DNA of 64,000 bases from positions 248,001 to 312,000 of the forward strand of contig JABTUN010000001.1 of assembly GCA_015075365.1 (NCBI GenBank). Direction: 5' to 3'. Numbering within the stretch: position 1 is the first letter of the stretch; every line of letters starts with the position of its first letter. The DNA is from Verrucomicrobiaceae bacterium. Lineage in GTDB: Bacteria > Verrucomicrobiota > Verrucomicrobiia > Verrucomicrobiales > Verrucomicrobiaceae. The translations under genes were made by a program, and so were the position numbers. Below are positions 11,801 to 26,800 of this stretch, one piece after another. The notes below the pieces were generated by a model. It had not been told where the DNA came from. It saw only the letters and a program-made list of their open reading frames with translations, and made no database searches.

Positions 11801-14800
11801 CGCGGCGCTGCCGGTGAGCTCCGGCGCGCCCAACCTCGATGACGACAGCCTGGACAACGACAACAACGGCCGCCAGCCGGGCGGGCCTGGCACACTGATC
11901 TACAGCCCGGTCATCACCCTCCAGACCGGCACTGAATCCGTGACCGATGGCGACACGAACGCGAACACGGACTTCACCCAGGACTTTGGCCTCACCACCG
12001 GGCTGGCCGTGGGGGATGTGGTTTGGAATGATGTGGACAATGACGGCCTGTATGAGTCCGCCAGCGGTGAGTTCGGCGTGCCCGGCGTGCAGGTCGAGCT
12101 GCTAAACGCCAGCACCGGCGCGGTGGTCATGACCACTCGGACCGGTGACGACGGCATCTACACCTTCGGCCTCGGCGGCGCGGCGGGGAACTATCGCGTG
12201 CGCATCCCGTTCCCGCCTGGAAACGTGGCGCTGGCCTCTGATGTTGTTGTTTCGAGCGACAATGGCGTGGACGACGACAACAATGGCGAGCAGCCGGGCG
12301 TCAAAGGCAGCACGGTCACCTCGATGAACTTCGCGCTGGCCGCGAACACGGAACCCGGCGGCAGCGGCACCACCAGCTACGAAAAAACGATCGACTTCGG
12401 CCTGCGTGACTGCCCCGCGTTCGACTTCACACCTTCCACGCTGCCGGCGGGCACACAGGACAGCCCGTATTCGGAAACGCTCGGCGCATCTGGCGGCACG
12501 GCGCCCTTTGTGTGGTCCATGTCCACTGGGACGCTGCCAGACGGCCTCAGCCTGAGCACCGCGGGTGTCATCAGCGGCACACCGGTCGAGGTGGGCGTGT
12601 TCACCTTCACGGTCCTGGCCGTGGATGCCAAAGGCTGTGCCAGCACGAAGAACCACACGCTCATCATCGGCTGCCCGGTGCTCACGATCAGCCCGGCCAC
12701 GCTGCCCAATGGCATCGTCGGCACGGTTTACACCGCGCAAACACTCAGTGTCGCAGGCGGACGCGCGCCGTATCTTTATAATGTGACCTCGGGCAGCCTT
12801 CCGGCAGGGCTTTCGCTCAGCAACGAAGGTGTTTTGAGCGGCCTGCCCACCAGCGACGCCTCCGCCACCTTCACGGTGAGCGTGAGCGATCTGAACGGAT
12901 GCACGGGGAGCCAGGAATACACCATCAAGCCCGTCTGCCCTTCCATCACGGTCAATCCGGTGCTTGCAGCAGCGGGGCTGGCCGGATCACCCTATACCCA
13001 GAGCTTCACAGCCACTGGCGGCACGACTCCGCACACCTTCAGCATCAGCGCGGGCACGCTGCCGGATGGTTTGACGCTCAACGCGGCCACCGGCGTCGTG
13101 TCAGGGACGCCCACGGCCTCCAACGGAGCGGGAACGAGCATCACGGTGCGCGCCACGGATGCGCATGGCTGCTCCGGCACGCGGACGCTGAGCCTGAAAG
13201 TCTGCCCGGTCGTCACGCTGGCGGACATCAGCACCACCATCGTGGTGGGAACGGCCTACAACCAGCCAACAGGCGCGGCAGGCGGCGCGGCCCCGTATGT
13301 GTACTCTGTCAGCAGCGGCTCCCTGCCATCCGGATTGAGCCTCAACACAAGCACCGGAGTGCTCGGCGGCACACCGACCAACACAACCGCGCGCAACTTC
13401 ACCATCACCGCGGTGGACGCGAACGGATGCGCAGGCGCCCGCGCCTACTCCCTGGCTCCGGTCTGCCCCACGGTGTCCGTCTCGCCGTCCACACTGCCCA
13501 ATCCGGTCACCGGCGTGCCTTACAGCGAGCAAATGCTGGCCTCCGGCGGCACCGCGGCCTACACCTGGAGCATCTCCAGCGGCAGCCTGCCCGCAGGGCT
13601 CACGCTGAACACCGCGACGGGTGTGATCAGCGGCACGCCGACAACATTGGGCGTGTACACCTTCACCGCGCGCGCGGTGGACATGTACGGTTGCGCGGGC
13701 ACACGCGCCCACACGCTGCGCACCTGCCCGGTGCTCACGGTCTCACCCGCCACGATCGCCACGGCCACGGCAGGCGTGAGCTACAGCCAGGCCTTCACCG
13801 CCAGCGGCGGCACCACTCCCTACACCTGGAGTGTCAGCAGCGGTGCCCTGCCCGTTGGTCTCACGCTCAACAGCAGCACGGGCGTGCTCAGCGGCACGCC
13901 CTCCGCGACGAGCTCCGCCAGCTTCACCATCCGCGCCACGGATGCGAACGGCTGCTCGGGCTCCAGCTCCCACACGATGACGGTGAGCTGCATCGCCGTG
14001 TCGGTGAATCCATCGACGCTGCCCGCTGCCACCGTGCACACGGCCTGGAGCCAACAGCTCAGCGTGGGGCCGGTGTCGCCGCTGGTGGGCCGCTATTACT
14101 CCGGCATGAGCTTCAACACGCTGGTGCTCACGCGCGACGAGACGAGCATCAACTACAACTGGGCCGGCGGCTCGCCGCATGCCAGCGTGCCTGCGAACGT
14201 CTTCTCCGTGCGCTGGGATGGCAGCCTGCGGGCCACCACCACGGGCAGCCACACCTTCCAGGTCACGGCGGACGACGGCGTGCGCTTGTGGGTAAACAAC
14301 GTTCTCGTCATCGACAGGTGGCTCGACCAGTCGGCCACGACCTATTCGGCCAACGTGTCACTGACCGCGGGTGTGCTGGTGCCGGTGCGCATGGAGTTCT
14401 ATGAAAACGGCGGTGATGCCGTGGCGCAGCTCCGCTGGTCCGGCCCCGGCTTCAGCCTGAAGACGGTGACCGAGTGGACCGGCCACACCGCGCCCTCCTA
14501 CACCTGGAGCGTGGCCTCCGGCACGCTGCCGACGGGTGTGACGCTGAATCCGACGACCGGCATGCTGAGCGGCACACCGACCAGCACCGCCACGGCCGGC
14601 TTCACCGTGCGCGCCACGGATGCCTATGGCTGCGAAGGCACGCGTGCCTACACACTCACACCATCCTGCACCGCACTCACCATCATTCCGACCGCGGCAA
14701 ACCCGTCCACCTTCGGCACGCCCTTCTCCCAGAGCTTCAGCGCCTCGCCAGGCGTGGCGCCTTTCACCTGGAGCATCAGCAGCGGCTCCCTGCCCGCTGG

Positions 14801-17800
14801 ATTGTCCCTCAACAGCAGCACGGGCGAGATCAGCGGCACACCGGCCTCCGTGGCCTCCCGCACCTTCACCCTGTCCGTTGTGGATGCGAACGGATGCACC
14901 GGATCGCGCCCCTACACGATGACCCCGGCGTGCCCGGTGATCGCGATCAATCCCGCCACGCTGCCCACAGGCATGGTGGGAGCCGCCTATTCGCAGACGC
15001 TCACCGCCAGCAACGGACTGGCGCCGTACACCTGGGCTGTGACCAGCGGCACGCTGCCCGCGGGCCTCAGCCTGAACACCAGCACCGGCGTGGTCAGCGG
15101 CACTCCCACCACAGGCAATGGCGGCGGCGTCTCGGTCACCTTCCGCGCCACGGACGCTCAGGGCTGCACGGCCACGAGCGCGCTGTCGCTCAAGATTTGC
15201 CCGGTTCCCACGCTCAGCGCCCTGCCCGTGGCCGCCACGGTGGGCACGCCGTTCTCGCAAACGCTCACCACCAGCGGTGGTGTGTCTCCTTATGTGTACT
15301 CGCTGGTCTCCGGCACGCTGCCACCTGGATTGAGCCTGAACTCCAGCAATGGCACGATCTCCGGCACACCGACGACGGAAATCAGCTCCACCTTCACCCT
15401 CCGCAGCACGGACTCCAACGGCTGCCCCGGCACACGCACCTACACCATCGGCGTGAGCTGCCCGCCGATCACGATTTCACCTTCCACACTTCCGGTGGGC
15501 CTTGTCGGATCACCTTATCCAGGCACGACGCTGACGGCCGCCGGCGGCACCGCGCCCTACACCTGGAGCATCACCAGCGGCACGCTGCCCGACGGCCTGA
15601 GCCTGAATCCGACAACGGGCATCCTGGGCGGCACGCCGACGACGGCGAATGGAGCGGGTGCCAGCATCACCGTGACGGCGCTCGACTTCTACAACTGCCC
15701 CGCCACACGGTCCTACACCATCCAAATCTGCCCGGTGGTCACGCTCTCCCCCGCCAGCATGCCGCCTGCGGTGGTGGGCATGCCCTTCACCCAGACGGTG
15801 AACGGTGGCGGCAGCAGCGGCACCTATGTGTATGCCGTCAGTGCCGGCACGCTGCCGGCGGGACTGAGCCTGGACACCAGCACCGGTGTCATCAGCGGCA
15901 CTCCGGTGAACGAGGCGGCGCAGACCTTCACCATCCGCGCCACGGACTCTTTCGGCTGCCCTGGCACCCGCAGCTACACCATCGCGCCGAACTGCCCGGT
16001 GATCAGCATCACACCGGCCACCGCGGCGCGTGCGACGGTCGGCGTTTTGTATTCGGAGAGTTTCAATGCCAGCGGCGGCACCTCGCCCTACACCTGGAGC
16101 CTCGCGGGCGGCTCGCTCCCCGCTGGATTGACGCTGAACAGCAGCTCCGGGGTCATCAGCGGCACACCGGAGGCTGGAAACGGCACCGGCACCTCCATCA
16201 CCCTGCGCGCCACGGATGTGTATGGCTGCATCATGGACTCCACGGTCACGCTGCAAGTCTGCCCTGCCATGAATCTCACCCCGGCCTCCCTTCCCGCGCC
16301 GGTGGTCGGCACCGCCTACTCGCAGAGCATCACCACCACCGGTGGAACCACGCCGTATGTTTATTCACTCACCGCGGGCACGTTGCCCGCAGGACTGGCG
16401 TTTGACGCCGCCACCGCCACGATCAGTGGCACGGCCACCAGCACCGCGGGCGGCACCTTCACCCTCAGCGCCACGGACGCGAACGGATGCGTGGTCACAC
16501 GCGAGCACACGCTGACACCCGTGTGCCCGCTGATCACGGTGAATCCGGCCACACTGCCGCGTGCGACGGCCGGCACGGCCTATTCGCACACGGTGACGGC
16601 CTCCGGCGGCACCGCGCCGCACAGTTTCACTGTCAGCGGCGGCACACTGCCGGACGGACTCACGCTCGACAGCGCCACCGGCGTCCTGAGCGGCACCCCG
16701 GCGTCCGCGGGTGATGTGAGCTTCACCATCCGCGCCACGGACGCCCACAACTGCTCCGGCACGCGCAGTTATGTCCTGCAAGTGTGCCCGGTCCTCACCG
16801 TGTCACCCGCAAACCTTCCGCACGCGCTCGCGGGCACCGCTTACAACGAGACACTCACCACCAGCGGCGGCGCGGCACCTTACACCTTCACCTTGAGCGG
16901 CGGCTCGCTTCCCTCCGGCTTCACGCTGGCCTCAAATGGTGAAATCAGCGGGACATCCGGCTCTGCGGGCCTCTCCACCGCGCAAATCACCGTCACGGAT
17001 GCCAACGGATGTTCGGCCACTGTCAGCCGCACGCTGCGTGTGTGTCCGGTGATCGCGATCGGCCCCGAGGAGGCCAGCGGATTCTATGTGGGACAGCCTT
17101 ACAGCCAGACGATGACCGCCACCGGTGGTACCGCGCCTTACATTTGGACCGTGGCGGCGGGATCACTGCCCGCCGGCCTCACCCTGGGCTCCGGCGGCGT
17201 CATCACCGGCACGCCGCAGAACGAGGACAGCGCCACGGCCACCTTCCGCGTCACGGATGCGAACGGATGCACCGCCACACGCGCCTACACACTGGAACTG
17301 GGCTGCCCGGTCATCACGCTGGCACCTGTTTCACCGCCGACGGGTTATTTCAACACGCCGTATGCGCAGACCTTCACCGCCTCCGCCGGCACCGGGCCGT
17401 TCACCTTCACCGTGACCGGCGGCAGCCTGCCTCCGGGCCTCACGCTGGCTCCGGACGGCGTGCTCGGCGGCACACCGACGACCCTGGGCAGCTACAGCTT
17501 CAGCATCCAGGCCCTTGATGCGTTTGGTTGTGAAAGCGACGTGCTCTCCATCTCCATGCAGGTCAAGACGATGTGCATCGGCAACGTGGCGTTCATCGAC
17601 ATGAACAACGACGGCATCCGCCAGAGCACGGAAAGCGGCGTGCCCGGCCTGCCCATGCAGCTCTGGAGCCCCGGCACCAACAACGCGGCGGAAAACGGCG
17701 GCGGTGACGATTTCAAAGTCGCGGAAACCTTCACGGACGCCAATGGCCTGTACCAGTTCACGAATCTGGTGCCAGGGACCTACTATGTGCGCATTCCCAT

Positions 17801-20800
17801 CCCGCCGCTGTTCTACCCCGCGTCGAGCACGGTGAGGGTGAGCGCGGACAACGGCGTCAATAATGACAACAACGGCCTGCAGACCGCCGCGGGTGATCCG
17901 GTGGTCTCGCCCGTCATCACACTGTCTCCCGGCACGGAGCCGGGCAACGCCGTCGATGGCGATGACACGGACTGCGACAGCACGATCGACTTTGCCTTCG
18001 CCAACCAGAACCCCTGCCAGATCACGAACCTGATCGACAACCCGAGCTTTGAGTTTGACGGGCTGCCCAACGCCACCGGCACGCCGGCGAGCCTGCTGGG
18101 CTACAACGGCACGGGCACCGGCCTCGGCGCGAACATCAACGCGCTGCAATGGACTGGCGGCGTGAACGGCACCAGCGGCCTCGGAGAGCCCATCCAGCGC
18201 GTGCAGGTGCTGGCCGGCAACAACGGCTCGAAGGTGTCATGGATGGAGAGCTTCAAGAGCCGCCATGGAAAGCGCATGCTGCTGCTCCAGGGCACGAACT
18301 CCTGCGTCAGCCTGCGCCCGGCGGGCGGCGGCGGGTGGAGCACGGTGCTGGAGGCGGGCCGTGAGTATGAGTTGAGCGTTTGGGCCGCGAACGCCACCGC
18401 CGCGGAGGCCTCGCTGATCTGGGATCTCGGCGCGAACGCGCAGATCTTCCAAATCCTCACCGGCACGACGCCCGGCATCTACCAGTACTACAGCGTGCCG
18501 ATGGGCGAGATGACCGCCACCGCCATCGGCGAGCAGCAATGCTGCGGATTTGCCAGCAGCACGACCTCCATCGCCTCCATGACGGCGGCGGATTACAATG
18601 GCTGGACGGAGCAGGGCGGCAACACGACAGCCGCGCCCTGGCGGCAGTTCACCTACCGATTCCGCGTCGCCAAGGCGGCCACGCCTTCGCAGATCGACAC
18701 CGCCAGCATCGTGCTCTCCGGCGGCAGCAGCACGAATCCGGTCGCGACGGATCTTGTCTATCTCTGCCAGGTGGCCCCCTCCGCCACGCTGACGATCGGC
18801 AACCTCGTCTGGAACGACGTGAACAAGAACGGTGTCCGTGACACCGGCGCCTTCAGCGAGCCCGGCGTGGGCGGCGCGGCGGTCTCCCTCTTCCGCACCA
18901 TCAACGACACCATTGGCGACGCGGATGACGTGCTGCTGAACTCCACCATCACCAGCCCGGTGGGTGCCTACAACTTCACCGGCCTGATCGACGGCAGGTA
19001 CTACGTGCGTGTCACGCCGCCATCGGGCCTGACTGCCACCGGCGGCACGGTCGTGACGCTGGACAACGGCATCAACAACGATAACAACGGCAGCCAGCCC
19101 GGCGGTCCCGGCACCTTCATTTACAGCCCGGTCGTGGCGCTTGAGATCGGCACGGAGCCCACCAATGACGGCGATACGAACCCGGACACGGAGCTGAGTG
19201 TCGATTTCGGCCTGTTCAGCGGCATCAACATCGGCAACCAGCTCTTTGTGGATGCCAACAACGACGGCGCGTTCACCAGCGGCACGGAATCCGGTGCTGG
19301 CGGCGGTGTGACGGTCGAGCTGCTCGACAACAGCGGCACGGTCATCACCAGCACGACGACAAACAGCGCCGGCCAGTACGGATTCACCGTGTTCCAGCCC
19401 GGGGTCTATCGCGTGCGCGTCCCGGTGCCCCCTGCGTCGTATCCGCTGGCCTCCGGCGTGAGTGATCCGGCCGACAACGGCGAGGACAACGACTCCAACG
19501 CCATCCAGACCGCCGGAATCGGCACGGCGGTGGTTTCTCCGCTCATCACGCTGACCGCGGGCGGCGAGCCGGGCAGCACGGGATTCACCAATGTCGAAAA
19601 CACCATCGACCTGGGCTTCCGCGCCTGTCCGTTCATCTCGCTAAGCCCCGGCACGGTGGCCGTGGCCACGCAGGGCTCCTCCTACGGCCCGCTGACCTTC
19701 TCCTCGAATGGCGGCGCGGGCGGCTACCAATACAGCATCGCCAGCGGCGCGCTGCCGGCCGGCATCACACTGAGCAGCGCCGGCGTGCTCAGCGGCACGC
19801 CCGCGATCGGTGCCGCGCCGGGCAATTATGTCTTCACCGTGCGCAGCACGGACAACATGGGCTGCTCCGGCACGCAGAACTACACACTCACACTCGGCTG
19901 CGCCACGATCACGCTGAATCCCAGCACGCTGCCCGGCTCCACGCAATTCCTGCCCTACTCGCAGGGCCTGCTGGCCTCGGGAGGCTCCGGGCCGTATGTC
20001 TGGACGGCGGGTCCTTCACCACTGACCGGCGCGGTGGCCTGGTGGCCGGGCGAAGGCGGTGCGGCAGAGGTCATGCTGGGCAATTCCGGCGTGGTGATGA
20101 ACGGCACGGCCTTCGCCGCCGGCAAAACGGGCCAGGCATTCAGCTTTGACGGCGCGGACGACTTCATCAACGTGGCGGACCACTCCTCGATGCGTCCGGC
20201 CAACATCTCCGTCGAGGCCTGGATCAACCCTGCGGACGCCGCGCCGGCCGGAGATCGCGTGATCCTCGCCAAAACGTCGAATCCGTCCGCGATGACGAAC
20301 GGCTACGGTCTCATCCAGTGCGCCGGCACCAACAAGGTGCGCTTCTGGATCAACGCGAACGCCAGCAACTCCGGCGTGAGTGACTTTGTCGAGGCCACGG
20401 TGCCAGCCGGGGCATGGAGCCATGTCGTGGGCAGCTACAACCGCACGAACCTGGTCATTTACGTCAACGGCGCGCAAATCGCCACGAAGGCCCTCACCCC
20501 GGTCATCTCCCACTCCAATCAACCGCTGGTCATGGGCGGCAGCGGCACCACGGCGGTGTGCTGGCAGGGCCGGCTCGACGAACCGACCGTGTACAACCGC
20601 GCGCTGAGCGCCGCGGAGGTCGCCGCGCGTCACACGGCAGGCAACAACAGCAACAACGGGCTGCCCACAGGCGTCACGCTCAACAACGCCACCGGCCTGA
20701 TCAGCGGCACGCCCACCGCCGTGCCGGCCGCGTATCCGTTCACCGTGCGCGCCAGCGACTCCAGCGGCTGCCTGGGCGTGCGCAGCTACACGCTGATGGT

Positions 20801-23800
20801 GAACTGCCCCGCCATCACCGTTTCACCTGCGACCCTGGCGGACGCCACACAATACACGGCCTACAGCGACGTGACCTTCAACGCGGCGGGCGGCACCGGG
20901 CCGTATCAATTCGACATCACCAGCGGCGCGCTGCCCACCGGCATGAGCCTGAGCAGCACGGGGGTGCTGGGCGGCACGCCGGGATCCGGCCCGGGTCTTT
21001 ACAACTTCACGGTGCGCGCGCGTGATGCCAATAACTGCACAGGCAGCCGCGCGATGACGCTCAGCATCACCTGCCCCGCCGTGACGCTCACGCCGGCCGC
21101 GCTGGGTGACGCGCAGCAGTTCCAGCCTTACACACCGGTGCTGCTCGACGGCACAGGCGGCACCTCTCCCTACACCTTCAGCGTCGTGAGCGGCGCGCTG
21201 CCCTCCGGTTTGAGCCTGAGCGGCGCGGGCCTCATCAGCGGCACGCCCACCGCCACGCCCGGCACCTACAATGTGCGCATCCGCGGCACGGACAGCGCGG
21301 GCTGCTCCGGCACGCGCGATTACACGATGACCGTGACCTGCCCGATCCTGGCCATCACACCAGTGGGGCTGCCAAATGCACGCCAGTTCCAGTCCTACAG
21401 CCAGACGCTGACCGCGGACGGTGGCAACGCGCCCTACACCTGGACGCTGGACGGCACGCCGCTGCCGGACGGGCTCTCACTGAGCACCTCCGGCGTGCTC
21501 AGCGGCACACCGATGGCGAATCCGGGCAGCTACAGCTTCCGTGTGATCGCGACGGACGCCTTTGGCTGCTCCGCCGCGCGTGATTACTCGATCATCTTTG
21601 ACTGCCCGCTCATCTCCATCACACCGCTGACACTTCCCCAGGCTACCAGCACGATGCCTTACAGCCAGCAGCTCGGCGCTGCGGGCGGCGTGGGTCCCTA
21701 CACCTGGACGCTGGGCGGCGGCGCGCTGCCCTCCGGCATCACGCTTTCCACCACCGGCCTCATCAGCGGCACGACCAGCAGCGTCGGCTCCTTCAATTTC
21801 ACCGCGCAGGCCACGGACATCAACGGCTGCGTCAGGCTGCAAGCCCTCGCGCTCGGTGTCGATTGCGCGGCGATCAGCATCACGCCCGCATCCCTGCCGG
21901 ACGCCACTGTGGGCGCGCCGTACTCGCAGCAGCTCACCGCGACCGGCGGCGTGGGCGCAAAAACCTGGAGCCTGGCCTCCGGAGCCTTCCCGGCAGGCTT
22001 GAGCATCTCCAGCAGCGGCTTGATCAGCGGCACGCCCACGAGCATGGCGGGCAATTACAGCGTCACGATCCAGGCCACGGACTCGAACAACTGCCCGGGC
22101 ACGATCAGCTATGTCCTCACCCTCGTCTGCCCGGCCATCACCGCCACGCCGGACACGGTTCCGGATGGCATCGCGGGCGAGGCCTACAGCACCACCCTGA
22201 GCGCCAGCGGCGGCACCGGTCCTTACACCTGGAGCATTCCAAGCGGCAACGCGCCCCCGGGGCTCGGCCTCAGCCCGTCGGGCGTGCTCAGCGGCACACC
22301 GCTGGCCTCCGGTGCCTTCAGTTTTGCGGCGCAGGCGCGTGATGTGTATGGCTGCACCGGCAGCGTGACCGTTTCCTTCACCGCCAACTGCCCCACGCTG
22401 ACGCTCGCGCCCGAGGAACTGCCCTGGGGCGTGAAGGGCGTGGCTTACAGCCGGACCATCAGCAGCACGGGAGGCGTCGCGCCCTACACCTACTCCATCG
22501 TGGCCGGTGCGCTGCCGCCCGGGCTGACCCTGAACACCGCCAGTGGCGTCATCAGCGGCATGCCGTCAGCACACGGCAGCTTCACCTTCACCGTGCGCGG
22601 CCAGGACAGCGCGGGCTGCTCCGGCACGCGCGGCTACATCATCGACATCTACGGCATCAGGATCGGTGACACCGTGTGGAACGACATCGACCAGGACGGC
22701 GACCAGGATCCGGAGGAACCGGGCGTGCCGAACATCACCCTGCAACTCTTCTCGACCGCCGACAGCATCATCGGAAACGCGGATGACGTCTCCATCGGCA
22801 CGACGATCACCGGCGGCACCGGCAACTACTTCTTCGAGCACCTCGCGCCGGGCAAATACTACGTCCGGATCACACCGCCGACCGCGCTGCCCTTCTCGTC
22901 CGGCCCGCAGGTCAACGCGGACAACCGCGTGAACGCGGACAACAACGGCATCCAGCCCAGCGGCAAGAACACGAGCACCTACAGCCCCGTCATCACGCTG
23001 GCCACGCCGGCGATGCCAGCCTCCAGCACCGCGAGCAACAACCTCGCCCCGTCCGCGAGCATGGCGGCCAACAACCTGGCCCCCGCCAACGGCGGAGGCA
23101 GCACGATCCTGCCTCCTGGCGACCTGGGTGACAACCTGACGATCGATTTCGGCTACCGCGAGGTGCCGAACCAGATCAACAACCTCCTCGAATACGACAT
23201 GAACCTGCCCAGCGGCGGCCTGCCGGCCCCGCCGAGCTTCAAGAACCCCTGCGTCGTCAACGCGGCCAAGCTGCAGATCGAGGACGACATGAACGGCCTC
23301 ACCGACATCAGCGAGCCGACCAACAACGGCCCGATCCGCGGCGGCGCGCTCTCCCGCCGCATGCGCGACTGGGACGCTGCCTACGACACCGCCTACGACG
23401 GCATTCCGATGGACCTGATCCAGCGCCGCGACAGCCTGTGGACACGGTTTTACATGGACCCGACCGCGACCGGCTACATCGGCAAGCTGATGTTCGACGT
23501 GTTCCGCGTGGGCAGCACCTCCCCGGTGATGGGCAAGGCGCTGCTGTCATGGAATGACGGTGCCACCGTGCGCACGGTGACCACCAGCACCTTCACGCTC
23601 AATGCCACCGGCTCCTGGTACTCGATGAACCTGACGTGGAACAACTTCCTCAACGGAGCCACCGCGCTGCCCACGGGCTCCGAGATGGCCGGGAAGTCTT
23701 TCCTGCTCGAACTCTACCTCTGGGGTGGTGACGGCAGCGGCTACATCGACTTTGACAACATCCTGCTCGAAGGCCAGGCCACCTGCGATCCCGCCACGCT

Positions 23801-26800
23801 CTCCATCGGCGACTATGTGTGGGCGGACACCAACGCCAACGGCATCAAAAACCCGCGCGAACCCGGCCTGCCCGGCCTCACCATGGAGCTGTGGCGTCCC
23901 GGCGCGGACAATCTGCCGGACACCGCCGACGACGAATCCGTGAGCGTCACCCAGACCGACGCAAATGGCTATTATCTCTTCTACGGACTGCCTGCAGGAC
24001 AGTATTTCGTCCGCATCCCGTCTCCCAACCCCGAATGGCCGCTGTCCTCCCCCGCCGACCCGAACGACAACGGCGAGGACAACGACAACAACGGACTCCA
24101 GCCCGGCGGCACAGGCACGCCCGTGCGCAGCCCGGTGATCAACCTGGCCTACAACAGCGAGCCCGGCCCCGCGGGCACGAGCAACCAGGAGATGAGCATC
24201 GATTTTGGTTTCAGCGCCTCCCTTGTCATCGGCAACCAGATTTTCTCCGACAACAACAACAACGGCCAGTTTGAGCCTGGATCGGGCGAAACCGGTGTCG
24301 AAGGCGCGCAGGTGGAGCTGTTCCGCTCCATGGACACGACGGTGAACAACGGCGACGATGTGAAGATGGGCTCCACGCTCACCACCGCCGCGGACGGCCT
24401 CTACAGCTTCTCCGGACTGTCCGCCGGCCGCTACTATGTCAAGGTCACGCCGCCCATCACGCATCCGCGGCGCAGCAGCAGCGGCAGCAGCGGTGACAAC
24501 GGCATCGACAACGACAACAACGGCGTCACCCAGTCCGCCAGCGGTGCGCCGATCTACTCGCCCATCATCAATCTCTCCGCGCTGACGGAGCCTGGCAACC
24601 TGCTGGCACCCTTCGGCGGCAACGCGGACACCACCATCGACTTCGGCCTGCGACCCACCTTCAACAGCATCGGCAACATGGTGTTCAAGGACGGCAACGG
24701 GAACGGCCGCTACGACAGCGGCGAGGGCGTTGGCGGCGTGCGTGTGGAGTTGCTGGACAGCAGTGGTGTGTTCGTGCGCAGCACCACGACGAGCACCGGC
24801 TCCAGCACACGCGGACGATACATTTTCACCAATGTGCTGCCCGGGTCATATTATGTGCGCATTCCGGCCTCCGAGTTCGCCAGCGGCAGGCCGCTGGTCA
24901 GCACCCTGTCCATCTCCCCCGCCGACCCGGGTGACGATGGCCTGGATGATGACAACGTCAGCGGTGACAACGGCATCGACAATGCCTTCCCTGCCCTCAA
25001 TGGCATCTCCAGCGCGCTCATCACCCTGCGGGACGACCAGGAGCCGCTGAACAGCGTCTCTGAAACCGGGGCCTTCGCCACCCTCGACGATGGCGACGAT
25101 CCAAATGGCGACATGACCATCGACTTCGGCTTCAAGGCCAGCGGACCCACCGCCACGGGCTGCTACCACTTCATCCTGGCCGACAGCGCGCTGGACGGCA
25201 CGCTGCTGGAGGCGGCCACGGACTGGACACCCGCGCAGCCTTATGACTTTGCCTACGCGGGCAACATCGCGCCGGTGAGCCACCTGGATCTCGTCTATGA
25301 CGCCGCGCTCACCCGTCTGAAGCTCGACGCCACCTTCCAGCAGGCAGCCGGGAAAAAAGTCGATGCGCTGGCGCTGCTGGTGAGCACCGGCTCCAATCCG
25401 CGCAGTGCGGAGCATGCCGTCATCTACTTCGACGGCTTCAACCGCGCCGCGCCGCGGATCACCATCTACCGTTTTGACCCCGCGCTGGGCGCGCAGAGCT
25501 GGCAGAACGCGGCTAACATTCTCGTCTCCACCGCGCCCGGCAGCACCACGGCGGGAGACGTGCTCCAGATGCGGGTGACGGACAGCGGCGTGCCGGTGCG
25601 CTTCGAGTTTGTCATCGACCTCTCGCGCGTGAACAACGGCTCGAACTGGGCCGGCATCGGCGTCGATCCGCTCACCTGGCAGGGCACGCAATATGGTGAC
25701 AACGCGGGCCTCAGCCTGCGCCACATCGACCTCGACTCCGCGCCGTCCTACGACGCCGCAGGCTGCCTCACATCCCTCACCTACACGCCATCGGCGGACA
25801 CGGAGGGTTCCTTCGACACCGATCCGGCGGGTGTCTTCACCATCGTCACCGAGCCATGCGCCACTTCCTCATGGGTAAACCTCGGCGGCATCGTGTGGTC
25901 CGACGTGAACAACAACGGCCTGAAAGACGCCACCGAGTCCGCCGGCGTCAGCGGCGCCACCGTGCGCGTTTACAATCCGGGTGCTGACAACATGCCCGGC
26001 GGCACGGGCGCGGACGCGGACACGCAGATCGGCTCCGGTGTGGTGACGACCAGCACAGGCCTGTTCAACTTCCCGAACCTCGTCCCTGGCAAATACTTCA
26101 TCACGATGACGACCCCGCTGTCACATCCTGCCGCCAGCGCGGTGGCCTCCACGGCTGACGACGACATCGACAACGACAACAATGGCATTCAACCGGGTGG
26201 CCCCGGCACCTTGATCTACGGCCCCTGCGTGGACCTTGCCGTCGGCGCGGAACCTGGATCCGCGGTGGATGGTGACGGTACGAGCGGTAACAACACGCTC
26301 GACTTCGGCCTCTTCACCGGCATCACCGTGGGTGACCTCGTGTGGAACGACGCCAACAACAACGGCCTGCGTGACACTGGCGAGAACGGCATCAGCGGCG
26401 TGCAGGTGGAGCTGATGCATCCCGGCGCGAACAACGCCGTCGGCGGCAGCGGCGCGGACGCGGACACCGTGCTGCAGACGACCTCCACCAACAGCAGCGG
26501 CCTCTACAGCTTCAAAGTGTACTCCGGTGGCGGCCATTATGTGCGCATCACGCCCCCGGCCTCGCGCTCGCTCGTGTCCGACACGGCTGTCACCAGTGAC
26601 AATGGGGTGAACAACGACAACAATGGCGTGCAGCCCGGCGGCGCGGGTTCCATCGTCCACTCGATGGTCTTCACGCTCACGCCCGGCGGCGAACCCGGCT
26701 CCACCGGCATCACCAACAGTGAGAACACCATCGACTTCGGCCTGCGCTCCTGCCCGGTCATCACCATCAGCCCCGCCACGCTGCCGGATGCCACGAAGGC

